64,000 nt of DNA. Source: CAG-873 sp910578365 (lineage in GTDB: Bacteria; Bacteroidota; Bacteroidia; Bacteroidales; Muribaculaceae). Below the pieces are notes generated by a model. That model did not search any database, was not told the DNA's origin, and worked only from the letters and a program-made list of their open reading frames with translations. Each line of letters opens with the position of its first letter. The first letter of the stretch is position 1. Where the stretch lies: assembly GCA_951635545.1 (NCBI GenBank), contig OX620685.1, forward strand, positions 2,790,001-2,854,000, given 5' to 3'. Below are positions 42,132 to 50,209 of this stretch, one piece after another. The position numbers and the translations under genes are program-made.

Positions 42132-44473
42132 TGCGCAAGCTGCTTACGGTTATTGTTGCGATTATTGCCATGTTTGTGCCGGCTATGTGTGTTGCCGAGT
42201 CGGGCAAGGATGAGGGCACGGTACGTGGCAGTCAGTCGGTGGGCCTGGTGCTGAGCGGCGGAGGCGCCAAGGGTATTGCCCATATAGGTGTGATTCGTGC
42301 GCTTGAAGACGCCGACATACCAATCGACTATGTGTGCGGCACTTCGATGGGTGCTATAGTCGGCGGCTTGTATTCAGCCGGATACACTACCGACGAGATG
42401 CTCGACCTGATATTGTCGAAGGGTTTCTCGTACTGGTCGACCGGCAAAATAGACCCTTCGCTGTGCTATAATTTCACGATGCCCGAGCCTACGCCGGCAT
42501 TGTTCAGCTTTAATGTGGGCGGCAAGGCTGACAGCATTCAGAACGCTGTGCCGGCCTCGCTGATATCCCCCATACCCATGAACTTTGCCTTTATGGAGCT
42601 TTTTGCCGGATTTACGGCGCAGACCGGTGGTGATTTCGATAGTCTGATGGTGCCGTTCCGCTGTGTTGCCTCCGATGTGGCCGCTCACCGCAAGGTGGTG
42701 CTGGGGCATGGCAGCCTGGGCGATGCCATACGCTCGTCGATGAGTTTTCCGGCGGTGTTTCAGCCTACTAAATTCGACGGCATGCTTCTTTACGACGGTG
42801 GTATATACGACAATTTTCCGGTTGATGTGATGCGCTCGACCTTTGCGCCCGATGTGATGATAGGCGTGGATGTTTCGTCATCCGACAGCGGGCCTCAGAC
42901 ATCGTTGTTTGACCAGATAGAGAATCTGGTGGTGCAGAATGCCGACTATTCACTGCCTGCCGAAGAGGGCGTTAAAATCAAGGTTGACGTAGATCAGTTC
43001 GGCCTGCTTGACTTTCCGAGAGCCCGCGAAATCTACAGGATAGGCTACGACAAGGCCATGTCGATGATTGACAGCATAAAGGGGCGTATACAAACCCGTA
43101 TGCCAGCCGAAGCCCGCAAGCTTAGGCGCGAGGTGTTCAAGTCGCAGACTCCCTTTCTGCGCTTCGACAGTGTGAGTGTGACAGGCGCAACCCGGGGCCA
43201 AAACGAATATATAAAGCACCTGTTCGAGCTTCAGGAGGGTGATACCATAAATGTGGCCGATGCGCGCGAGTCGTTTTATAAAGCTGTGTCGTCGGGTAAG
43301 CTCCGTGACCTCGGTGTGCAGGCACGCTACAATAGTGGCAACGGGCTGTTTGCGCTCGACCTCGACGCATCGGTGAAGGATGACTTCCGCCTTGGCATCG
43401 GCGGCTGGATAACGTCATCTGCCAACAGCTATATATACCTGTCGGGCGGCTATTCGCGGCTGAGTTTCAACTCGCTGTCGGCCAATGTCGATGCCTGGAT
43501 AGGTCAAAGCTATATGGCAGCAACGGTCAACGGTCGCATAAATCTGCGTGCAGGCATACCCGCCTCGCTGGCGTTGCAGGGAGTGTTCAGCCGCAAGCGC
43601 TTCAGCGAGAGCGACCGATTCTTTTTCGAGGATGCTACCCCCGCCTTTGTGCTCAATTATCAGTATTTCGGCAGGCTGCGCCTAAGCGCCCCCGCAGGCC
43701 GTTCGGGAGTGGTGGAGCTGGGATGCGGCTACGGCCATCTGTACGACAGTTTTTATCAGCAGATTCCCGGTCAAGACTACCGCAACGGGCGCGACCGAGC
43801 CTACCACAATCTCGGGCAGGTCTATCTGCGCTATACAGCCAATACGCTCAGCTCGCCCAACTATCCGGTGAGCGGCTACAGCTACAATATGTCGCTGATG
43901 GGGCAGATGGGCCGTTACCATATGGACAGCGCCTTGTCGCCGCTCTACGAAGTCAGCGGCAAGACACCGCGCTGGGTTCAGCTGAACCTGCGAGCGCGTC
44001 ATTATCTGGCATTGCAGCCACACTGGTCGCTGGGCTTCGAGAGCGATATAATGCTTTCTACCCGCGGACTATACCACGACAACTACGCGGCATCGGTGAT
44101 AAGCGCTCCGCAATACACCCCCACGCCGTCGAGCTATAATACATTCAACCCCGACTTCCGAGCCAATAGCTATATAGGCATAGGCGTGGTGCCGGTGTAC
44201 CGTTTCAACGATAATCTGAGCCTGCGTCTGAACGCCAACGGTTTTGCTCCACTGCGCAAGATATGCCGCGACGCATCCACCCCCAATGCCGCCGGCGTAT
44301 GCTACGGACAGTGGTTCGCCGACCCGCAGCTGCTGTGCGAGCTGTCGGCAGCGTATACATTTCCGTTTGCCACACTCAGCGCATACGCCAACTACTGTAC
44401 CGCTCCGGCGCATAACTGGAATTTCGGCATTTCGTTCGGCATATTCCTTCAGGCTCCCGACTTTTTAAGATAG
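42131..44473 (+). CDS. Patatin-like phospholipase fused to a BamA-type barrel (PlpD-like)
   Basis: A 780-residue protein: a signal peptide, a patatin domain with the oxyanion loop GGGAKG (43-48), the nucleophile motif GTSMG (70-74, Ser72) and the dyad motif DGGIYDNFP, then a POTRA-like segment (VSVTGATRGQNEYIKHLFELQEGD) and a long C-terminal outer-membrane barrel. This is the autotransporter-like arrangement of PlpD proteins, which place a lipase at the cell surface. It is coupled to serB, and the UDP-glucose dehydrogenase gene follows 8 nt later. Confidence 0.9.
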   Translation: MRKLLTVIVAIIAMFVPAMCVAESGKDEGTVRGSQSVGLVLSGGGAKGIAHIGVIRALEDADIPIDYVCGTSMGAIVGGLYSAGYTTDEMLDLILSKGFSYWSTGKIDPSLCYNFTMPEPTPALFSFNVGGKADSIQNAVPASLISPIPMNFAFMELFAGFTAQTGGDFDSLMVPFRCVASDVAAHRKVVLGHGSLGDAIRSSMSFPAVFQPTKFDGMLLYDGGIYDNFPVDVMRSTFAPDVMIGVDVSSSDSGPQTSLFDQIENLVVQNADYSLPAEEGVKIKVDVDQFGLLDFPRAREIYRIGYDKAMSMIDSIKGRIQTRMPAEARKLRREVFKSQTPFLRFDSVSVTGATRGQNEYIKHLFELQEGDTINVADARESFYKAVSSGKLRDLGVQARYNSGNGLFALDLDASVKDDFRLGIGGWITSSANSYIYLSGGYSRLSFNSLSANVDAWIGQSYMAATVNGRINLRAGIPASLALQGVFSRKRFSESDRFFFEDATPAFVLNYQYFGRLRLSAPAGRSGVVELGCGYGHLYDSFYQQIPGQDYRNGRDRAYHNLGQVYLRYTANTLSSPNYPVSGYSYNMSLMGQMGRYHMDSALSPLYEVSGKTPRWVQLNLRARHYLALQPHWSLGFESDIMLSTRGLYHDNYAASVISAPQYTPTPSSYNTFNPDFRANSYIGIGVVPVYRFNDNLSLRLNANGFAPLRKICRDASTPNAAGVCYGQWFADPQLLCELSAAYTFPFATLSAYANYCTAPAHNWNFGISFGIFLQAPDFLR

Positions 44474-44481
44474 AACACAAT

Positions 44482-45789
44482 ATGAAAATAGCAGTTGCAG
44501 GAACCGGTTACGTAGGCTTGAGCATAGCCACTCTGCTTGCCCAGCACAACAGTGTCACCGCTGTAGATGTAGTTCCGGAGAAAGTAGACATGATAAACCG
44601 GCGCATCTCGCCCATACGCGATGAATACATCGAGCAGTTTCTGAAAGAGAAAGAGCTCGACCTCAGAGCCACCACCGACGGGGCGCAGGCTTATGCCGAT
44701 GCCGACTTTGTGGTTATAGCCACGCCGACGAATTATGACCCGATACAGAACTATTTTGATACCTCGCATGTAGAAGAGGTCATCGACCTTGTGATGGCGG
44801 TTAACCCGTATGCGGTAATGGTGATAAAATCGACAGTACCGGTAGGCTATTGCCGCTCGATGTATCTGAAATACGCCCGACAGGGAGCGGACAAGCTGAA
44901 TCTGCTTTTTTCGCCTGAATTTTTGCGCGAAAGCAAGGCGCTGTACGACAATCTTTATCCGTCGCGCATAATCATGGGAGTGCCCAAACAGATTGAAGCC
45001 GAGCGCTTTTCGGCCGAGAACGAAGCCATCGGCCGTATAGCCGACATCGAAGCGTTGCGTATAGCCGCCGAAAGCTTTGCCGCACTGCTGCGCCGTGGGG
45101 CAATAAAAACCGACATACCTACGTTATACATGGGTACAAAAGAGGCAGAGGCCGTAAAACTTTTTGCCAATACATATCTGGCGCTGAGAGTGAGCTACTT
45201 CAATGAACTCGACACTTACGCCGAGGTGAAAGGCCTTGATTCCAGGGCTATTATAGAAGGAATCGGGCTTGACCCGCGTATAGGTACCCACTACAACAAT
45301 CCGTCGTTCGGCTATGGCGGCTACTGTCTGCCGAAAGACACCAAGCAGCTGCTTGCCAACTACGCCGATGTGCCGCAGAACATGATGAGTGCCATAGTGG
45401 AGAGCAACCGCACCCGCAAGGACTTCATAGCCGACCAGGTGCTGAAAAAAGCCGGCTACTACGACTACAGCTCGGCCAACACCTATGGCCGCGCTCCGGA
45501 ACACGAATGTGTGATAGGGGTGTATCGGCTGACGATGAAGTCGAACTCCGACAACTTCCGCCAGTCGTCGATTCAGGGAGTGATGAAGCGCATAAAGGCC
45601 AAGGGAGCCAAAGTGATAGTGTACGAACCTTCACTTGCCGACGGAGTCCGCTTTTTCGGCAGTGAAGTGGTCAACGACCTTGAGCGTTTCAAAAACGAGT
45701 GCGCGGTTATACTTGCCAACCGCACCTGTCGCGAGCTCGACGATGTGTCTGCGAAAGTTTACTCCCGCGACCTGTTCGCCCGTGACTGA
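44482..45789 (+). CDS. ugd: UDP-glucose 6-dehydrogenase
   Basis: A 435-residue NAD-dependent dehydrogenase converting UDP-glucose to UDP-glucuronate for surface polysaccharides. It has the Rossmann motif GTGYVGLS (7-14), STVPVGYC, FSPEFLRESKALYDNLYPSRI, and the active-site cysteine in FGYGGYCLPKDTKQL. The gene is intact. The second IS30 copy lies 47 nt after the stop, separating it from the wecC-wecG-wecB operon that also handles nucleotide sugars. Confidence 0.93.
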   Translation: MKIAVAGTGYVGLSIATLLAQHNSVTAVDVVPEKVDMINRRISPIRDEYIEQFLKEKELDLRATTDGAQAYADADFVVIATPTNYDPIQNYFDTSHVEEVIDLVMAVNPYAVMVIKSTVPVGYCRSMYLKYARQGADKLNLLFSPEFLRESKALYDNLYPSRIIMGVPKQIEAERFSAENEAIGRIADIEALRIAAESFAALLRRGAIKTDIPTLYMGTKEAEAVKLFANTYLALRVSYFNELDTYAEVKGLDSRAIIEGIGLDPRIGTHYNNPSFGYGGYCLPKDTKQLLANYADVPQNMMSAIVESNRTRKDFIADQVLKKAGYYDYSSANTYGRAPEHECVIGVYRLTMKSNSDNFRQSSIQGVMKRIKAKGAKVIVYEPSLADGVRFFGSEVVNDLERFKNECAVILANRTCRELDDVSAKVYSRDLFARD

Positions 45790-45836
45790 CAGCTGCTGCC
45801 ACGCCTGTACCATTAAGACAATACCTGATGATAATT

Positions 45837-47022
45837 GAAGATTCCAAATCGAAGTGCAAAACTTTGAGATGGGCATTAGTCGTTCTCCTCTCTCCTTCTG
45901 GCGAGGGGATGCCCAAGCGGCGGGGGCGGCCTAAACCGCCCCCAAGAGCGGACAGCAGCAGAACATACTGGCAATACAAAATAAAAAAGGAGACCGAAGT
46001 CTCCCTGAGATTAACTAACTTTGTATTGCTTATGTACAGACAATTAACCTCGCAGCAAAGGTCGCAAATTTTTGCCTTACTGCAAAGAAAGACTCAGAGA
46101 AAAGAAATCGCCCTCATAGTGGGGTGCAGTCAGTCAACGCTTTGTCGTGAACTGAAGCGCAATTCCACAACCAAAGGCAACTATCTGTGGAAAAAGGCTC
46201 ATGCCAAAGCCCTTGAACGCAGAAAGCGCACCACATCCAACCAGAGGCTCGACAGCGTGTTGGTGTGGCGTATAAAACAGATGATTATTGACCACCAATG
46301 GTCACCAGAACAAATTCGTGGCGTGTTGGCCAAGGAAGGTGTTTCCGTATCCATACAGACCATTTACAACATTATAAACGCTGATGAAAGCGGGATACTG
46401 CGCCGTCACCGCAGACATCCCAACTTCAGACGAAGACCAAAAGGCGAACGCAAACCCACTAAAGCCACCAACATACCAAACCGCACAAGCATACACGACA
46501 GACCGGCCGAGGCCGACGGCAGACGCTTTGGCGATTTTGAGATGGATCTTATTGTTGATGCCTACGGGCACGCGATTCTAGTGCTGCTTGAACGCATGAC
46601 TGGCTTTGTGATGATGGAGAAACTACCTTACGGAAAAAGAGCCAAGCCATTGTCAAAGACTGTCGTGAGAATGCTGTACGCATACCGTAAATATCTTAAA
46701 ACCATCACTACTGACAACGGCAGCGAGTTCGCGGCACACCTCGACATCACCGCCGGATTACGCATCAAAGGTCTTGATGATGTGACTGTTTACTTTGCCG
46801 ACAGCTACTGCTCATGGCAGAAAGGAGCGGTCGAAAACATCAACAAACTCATCCGCCAATACATCCCCAAAAAGTCAAATTTCAATGATTTCACTGACCT
46901 ATACATCAAGAATGTCGCAAAGAAACTAAACCTCAGGTCACGGAAAAAACTCGGTTTCTCAAACCCGAAAACCGAGTTCTTCAAACAAATCGCTAATTTT
47001 GCACTTGCCAGTTGAACCTGCG
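45837..47022 (+). mobile_element. IS30-family insertion sequence, copy 2
   Basis: A 1186-bp copy of the element at 26857, in the opposite orientation, with the same ends and an exact 16-bp target duplication ATACCTGATGATAATT (45821-45836 and 47023-47038). It sits between ugd and wecC; the right duplication ends at the first base of the wecC promoter -33 TTG. Confidence 0.96.
46032..47015 (+). CDS. IS30-family transposase, copy 2
   Basis: A 327-residue transposase with an intact N-terminal HTH and DDE core (FEMDLIVD, TDNGSEF, AVENINKL), one residue different from copy 1 (LRSRKK). The start is MYRQLTSQQRSQIF; the frame is open upstream to the element end, but those residues are element-end sequence and not typical IS30 protein. 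Confidence 0.95.
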   Translation: MYRQLTSQQRSQIFALLQRKTQRKEIALIVGCSQSTLCRELKRNSTTKGNYLWKKAHAKALERRKRTTSNQRLDSVLVWRIKQMIIDHQWSPEQIRGVLAKEGVSVSIQTIYNIINADESGILRRHRRHPNFRRRPKGERKPTKATNIPNRTSIHDRPAEADGRRFGDFEMDLIVDAYGHAILVLLERMTGFVMMEKLPYGKRAKPLSKTVVRMLYAYRKYLKTITTDNGSEFAAHLDITAGLRIKGLDDVTVYFADSYCSWQKGAVENINKLIRQYIPKKSNFNDFTDLYIKNVAKKLNLRSRKKLGFSNPKTEFFKQIANFALAS

Positions 47023-47037
47023 ATACCTGATGATAAT

Positions 47038-47068
47038 TTGGGTATTTATGATTTTTTTAGTAATTTTG
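47038..47068 (+). promoter_or_regulatory. Promoter of the wecC operon
   Basis: TTG at 47038-47040 and TAATTTTG at 47061-47068 are separated by exactly 20 nt, the consensus Bacteroidetes -33/-7 arrangement. The ATG is 44 nt downstream. The IS30 target duplication ends at 47038, so the promoter remains intact beside the insertion. Confidence 0.8.
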
Positions 47069-47111
47069 CAAATAGAACAATCTTGATTAAAAGAAAACAT
47101 CACTGTACAGA

Positions 47112-48320
47112 ATGAAAGCATGCTTTATGGGGCTTGGCTACATCGGCCTGCCTACCGCAATAATCGCAGCGCGCCACAATATAAAAGTTCATGGAGTTGA
47201 TATAAACGCAGATGTGGTTGAGAAGACCAATGCCGGTGAGCTCCACATTATTGAACCCGGCCTTGGCGAAATGCTCAAGGAAGTGGTGAGCAATGGTTCA
47301 CTTTATGCCGCCTCCTCGCCGGCGGAATCCGACGCTTACTTTATGGTAGTGCCCACACCGTTCAAAGGCAACAACCACCAACCCGACCTGTCGTATGTCG
47401 AGGCGGCAACCCGCGCCGTGATTCCCTTTCTCAAGGCCGGCGACCTCTATGTAATAGAGTCGACCTCGCCGGTAGGCACTACCGAGAAGATGGCAGAGCT
47501 GATTTTTGCCGAACGTCCGGAACTTAAAGACAAAATCTATATAGCCTACTGCCCCGAGCGTGTTCTGCCCGGCAATGTAATATACGAGCTGGTGCACAAC
47601 GACCGCGTGATAGGCGGCATCGACGAGCCATCCACCCGTAAGGCCATGGAATTCTACTCCATATTCGTCAAAGGCACCCTGCATCCGACCAACGCCCGGA
47701 CAGCCGAGATGTGCAAGCTTACCGAGAATTCCTCGCGCGATGTACAGATAGCCTTTGCCAACGAACTGTCGTTTATCTGCGACAAAGCCGGTATCAACGT
47801 GTGGGACCTTATAAGCCTGGCCAACAAGCATCCGCGTGTAAACATACTGCAGCCCGGCTGTGGAGTGGGCGGACACTGCATAGCCGTGGACCCATATTTC
47901 ATAACATCGGCTTATCCGGATGAAGCAAAGCTTATATCAACCGCCCGCCGCGTAAACGACTATAAGGCCGACTGGTGCGCCGAAAAGGTTGTAAACGCAT
48001 TGCTGCGCTTCGAACTCGAACACGGACGCAAACCCGTGGTGGCTATGATGGGCGTGGCGTTCAAACCCGATATCGACGACTTGCGCGAAAGTCCCGCCAA
48101 GTATATCATAACCAAAGTGATGCATTCATCGAACAATGCACGTATAATGGTGGTGGAGCCTAACATCAAGGAGCATCATGTGTTTAAACTTACCGACTAC
48201 CGCGAGGCTTATGACAAGGCCGACATTGTGGTGTTCCTGACCGCACACACACCGTTCAGGCAATTGCCGTGGACCGATGAGAAGATTATACTCGACTTCT
48301 GCGGCATATTCAAAAAGTAA
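47112..48320 (+). CDS. wecC: UDP-N-acetyl-D-mannosamine dehydrogenase
   Basis: A 402-residue enzyme oxidising UDP-ManNAc to UDP-ManNAcA. It has the Rossmann motif GLGYIGLPTA (7-16), ESTSPVGTTE, YCPERVLPG, and the catalytic cysteine in GCGVGGHCIAVDPYF. This wording (PERVLPG, GGHCIAVDP) is characteristic of WecC and not of Ugd. It is first in an operon with wecG (3 nt gap) and wecB (3 nt gap); together these make and transfer a mannosaminuronate-type sugar. Confidence 0.95.
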   Translation: MKACFMGLGYIGLPTAIIAARHNIKVHGVDINADVVEKTNAGELHIIEPGLGEMLKEVVSNGSLYAASSPAESDAYFMVVPTPFKGNNHQPDLSYVEAATRAVIPFLKAGDLYVIESTSPVGTTEKMAELIFAERPELKDKIYIAYCPERVLPGNVIYELVHNDRVIGGIDEPSTRKAMEFYSIFVKGTLHPTNARTAEMCKLTENSSRDVQIAFANELSFICDKAGINVWDLISLANKHPRVNILQPGCGVGGHCIAVDPYFITSAYPDEAKLISTARRVNDYKADWCAEKVVNALLRFELEHGRKPVVAMMGVAFKPDIDDLRESPAKYIITKVMHSSNNARIMVVEPNIKEHHVFKLTDYREAYDKADIVVFLTAHTPFRQLPWTDEKIILDFCGIFKK

Positions 48321-48323
48321 TAA

Positions 48324-49022
48324 ATGGAAAAAATAAAGCTGCGTAACGTAGAAGTATATCCCTTCAGGAGTGCCGACGACCTCATAGACTATGCCGACGA
48401 ACACAAAGGCATACTTGTGGCCGTCAACGCCGAGAAAATATTGAACGCCAACGAGTTGACACTGCCCATAATCAACGGCAACATCGCCTATTGCGACGGC
48501 TCCGGCGCCGTGCTGGCAGCGCACCAGAAGGGTGCGCCGCAGGCGGTGAAGATAGCCGGCTGTGAATTATGGCTGAAGATAGTGGAGCGCTTTGCAGGAA
48601 AGCGCTCGTTCTACATTATCGGCGGCAAAAAAGCCGTGAACGATGCCACAGTGGAGCGCCTGCGCCACGACTATCCGGGCATTGACATAGTAGGCCACCG
48701 CGACGGCTACCTGCGCACAGCCAACGAACGCCGTGCGCTCATCGACGATGTCGCTGCCAGCAGGCCCGATGTGGTTTTTGTGGCTATGGGTTCGCCGGCA
48801 CAGGAAATACTGATGTCCGAAATGCTTGCCCGCCACAAAGCCATATATCAGGGGCTCGGCGGTAGCTTCGACGTTTATACCGGTACAGTAAAACGGGCGC
48901 CGAAATGGTGGATTGACCATAACGCCGAGTTTGCCTACCGCCTTATTCGCCAGCCGAAGCGCATTACACGCAATGCTAAATTCGTGAAATATGCCTGGTG
49001 GCTGCTCTGGAAAAAATTCTGA
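48324..49022 (+). CDS. WecG/TagA/CpsF-family glycosyltransferase
   Basis: A 232-residue GT26 family enzyme: VNAEKILNAN near the start, GNIAYCDGSGAVLAAHQKG, FYIIGGKKAV, VFVAMGSPAQEILMS and GLGGSFDVYTGTVKRAPKWW. It transfers an N-acetylmannosamine-type sugar to a lipid carrier at the inner membrane face. Its position between the UDP-ManNAc dehydrogenase and epimerase genes suggests the substrate. Confidence 0.92.
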   Translation: MEKIKLRNVEVYPFRSADDLIDYADEHKGILVAVNAEKILNANELTLPIINGNIAYCDGSGAVLAAHQKGAPQAVKIAGCELWLKIVERFAGKRSFYIIGGKKAVNDATVERLRHDYPGIDIVGHRDGYLRTANERRALIDDVAASRPDVVFVAMGSPAQEILMSEMLARHKAIYQGLGGSFDVYTGTVKRAPKWWIDHNAEFAYRLIRQPKRITRNAKFVKYAWWLLWKKF

Positions 49023-49025
49023 CAG

Positions 49026-50174
49026 ATGAAAAAAGTAATGCTCATATTCGGCACACGGCCCGAAGCCATAAAAATGGCTCCGCTTGTAAAGGCATTTCAG
49101 GCCCGTGCCGACCAATTCGAAACCATAGTTACCGTAACCGGGCAGCATCGCCAGATGCTCGACCAGGTTCTTGACCTGTTTGAAATCACGCCCGACTACG
49201 ACCTCGACATAATGAAGCCGGGACAGGACCTCTTCGACGTTACATCGCGTGTGCTCACCGGCATGCGCGACGTCCTTGACCGCGCCAAGCCCGACCTGGT
49301 ACTCGTTCACGGAGATACCTCGACATCGACCGCAGCCGCACTCGCCGCTTTCTACCGTCAGATTCCGGTGGGGCATGTGGAGGCCGGATTGCGTACCGGC
49401 GACATATATTCGCCATGGCCCGAGGAGATGAACCGTCTGATTACAAGTCGTATAGCCGCGCTCAATTTTTCTCCTACCGAGCAGGCCCGCCAGAACCTGC
49501 TGCGCGAGAATGTGGCGCCGGAGAAAATCACTGTTACCGGCAATACTGTAATCGACGCATTGCAAATGGTTGTGGACAAAATCGAAAATACTCCCGGTCT
49601 GGAAGATGAAGTAAAACGCCAGATAAAGGATTCGGGTTACGATCTTGGCCTTCAGGACAGTGGCCGCAGGCTGATACTCATCACCGGTCACCGCCGCGAG
49701 AATTTTGGCAACGGCTTCATGCGTATCTGCCATGCCATCAGAGAACTTGCCGCCAAATATCCCGATGTTGACCTGCTTTATCCCATGCACCTCAACCCAA
49801 ATGTGCGCAAACCCATTGCCGAGGTGTTCAGCGGTAATACCCCTGCAAACGTTCATTTTATAGAGCCGCTCGAATATCTGCCGTTTGTGTATCTGCAAAA
49901 GCGCAGCTATCTGATTCTGACAGACAGCGGCGGCATACAGGAAGAAGCTCCGTCGCTTGGCAAACCGGTACTGGTGATGCGAGAGGTGACAGAGCGCCCC
50001 GAAGCCCTTGAGGCCGGCACAATCCGTCTGGTGGGCACCGACGACCGCAAGATTGTCGACGAGGCCTCGCGCTTCCTCGACGATGCGGCTTACTATCATG
50101 CCAATTCGCTTATCGCCAATCCGTATGGCGACGGCAAAGCCTGCGCCCGGATAATTGATTTCATCAAGTTGTGA
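49026..50174 (+). CDS. wecB: UDP-N-acetylglucosamine 2-epimerase (non-hydrolysing)
   Basis: A 382-residue enzyme interconverting UDP-GlcNAc and UDP-ManNAc, which supplies wecC. It has the start FGTRPEAIKMAPL, HGDTSTSTAAALAAF, GHVEAGLRTGDIYSPWPEEMNR, TGHRRENFG and TDSGGIQEEAPSLGKPVLVMRE, all family hallmarks. It is the last gene of the wecCGB operon; the converging helicase gene ends 35 nt away. A long antisense frame over this gene is a codon-bias shadow. Confidence 0.96.
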   Translation: MKKVMLIFGTRPEAIKMAPLVKAFQARADQFETIVTVTGQHRQMLDQVLDLFEITPDYDLDIMKPGQDLFDVTSRVLTGMRDVLDRAKPDLVLVHGDTSTSTAAALAAFYRQIPVGHVEAGLRTGDIYSPWPEEMNRLITSRIAALNFSPTEQARQNLLRENVAPEKITVTGNTVIDALQMVVDKIENTPGLEDEVKRQIKDSGYDLGLQDSGRRLILITGHRRENFGNGFMRICHAIRELAAKYPDVDLLYPMHLNPNVRKPIAEVFSGNTPANVHFIEPLEYLPFVYLQKRSYLILTDSGGIQEEAPSLGKPVLVMREVTERPEALEAGTIRLVGTDDRKIVDEASRFLDDAAYYHANSLIANPYGDGKACARIIDFIKL

Positions 50175-50209
50175 CGGCATCCCCCGCCTTCAACCTGCAG
50201 GCGGGCAAT

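Noticed and set aside
48567..50180. 537-codon open frame on the minus strand across wecG-wecB
   Set aside because: It lies antisense to two clearly conserved genes, and its protein has no recognisable domain; GC-rich codon use in the plus-strand genes keeps this frame open.
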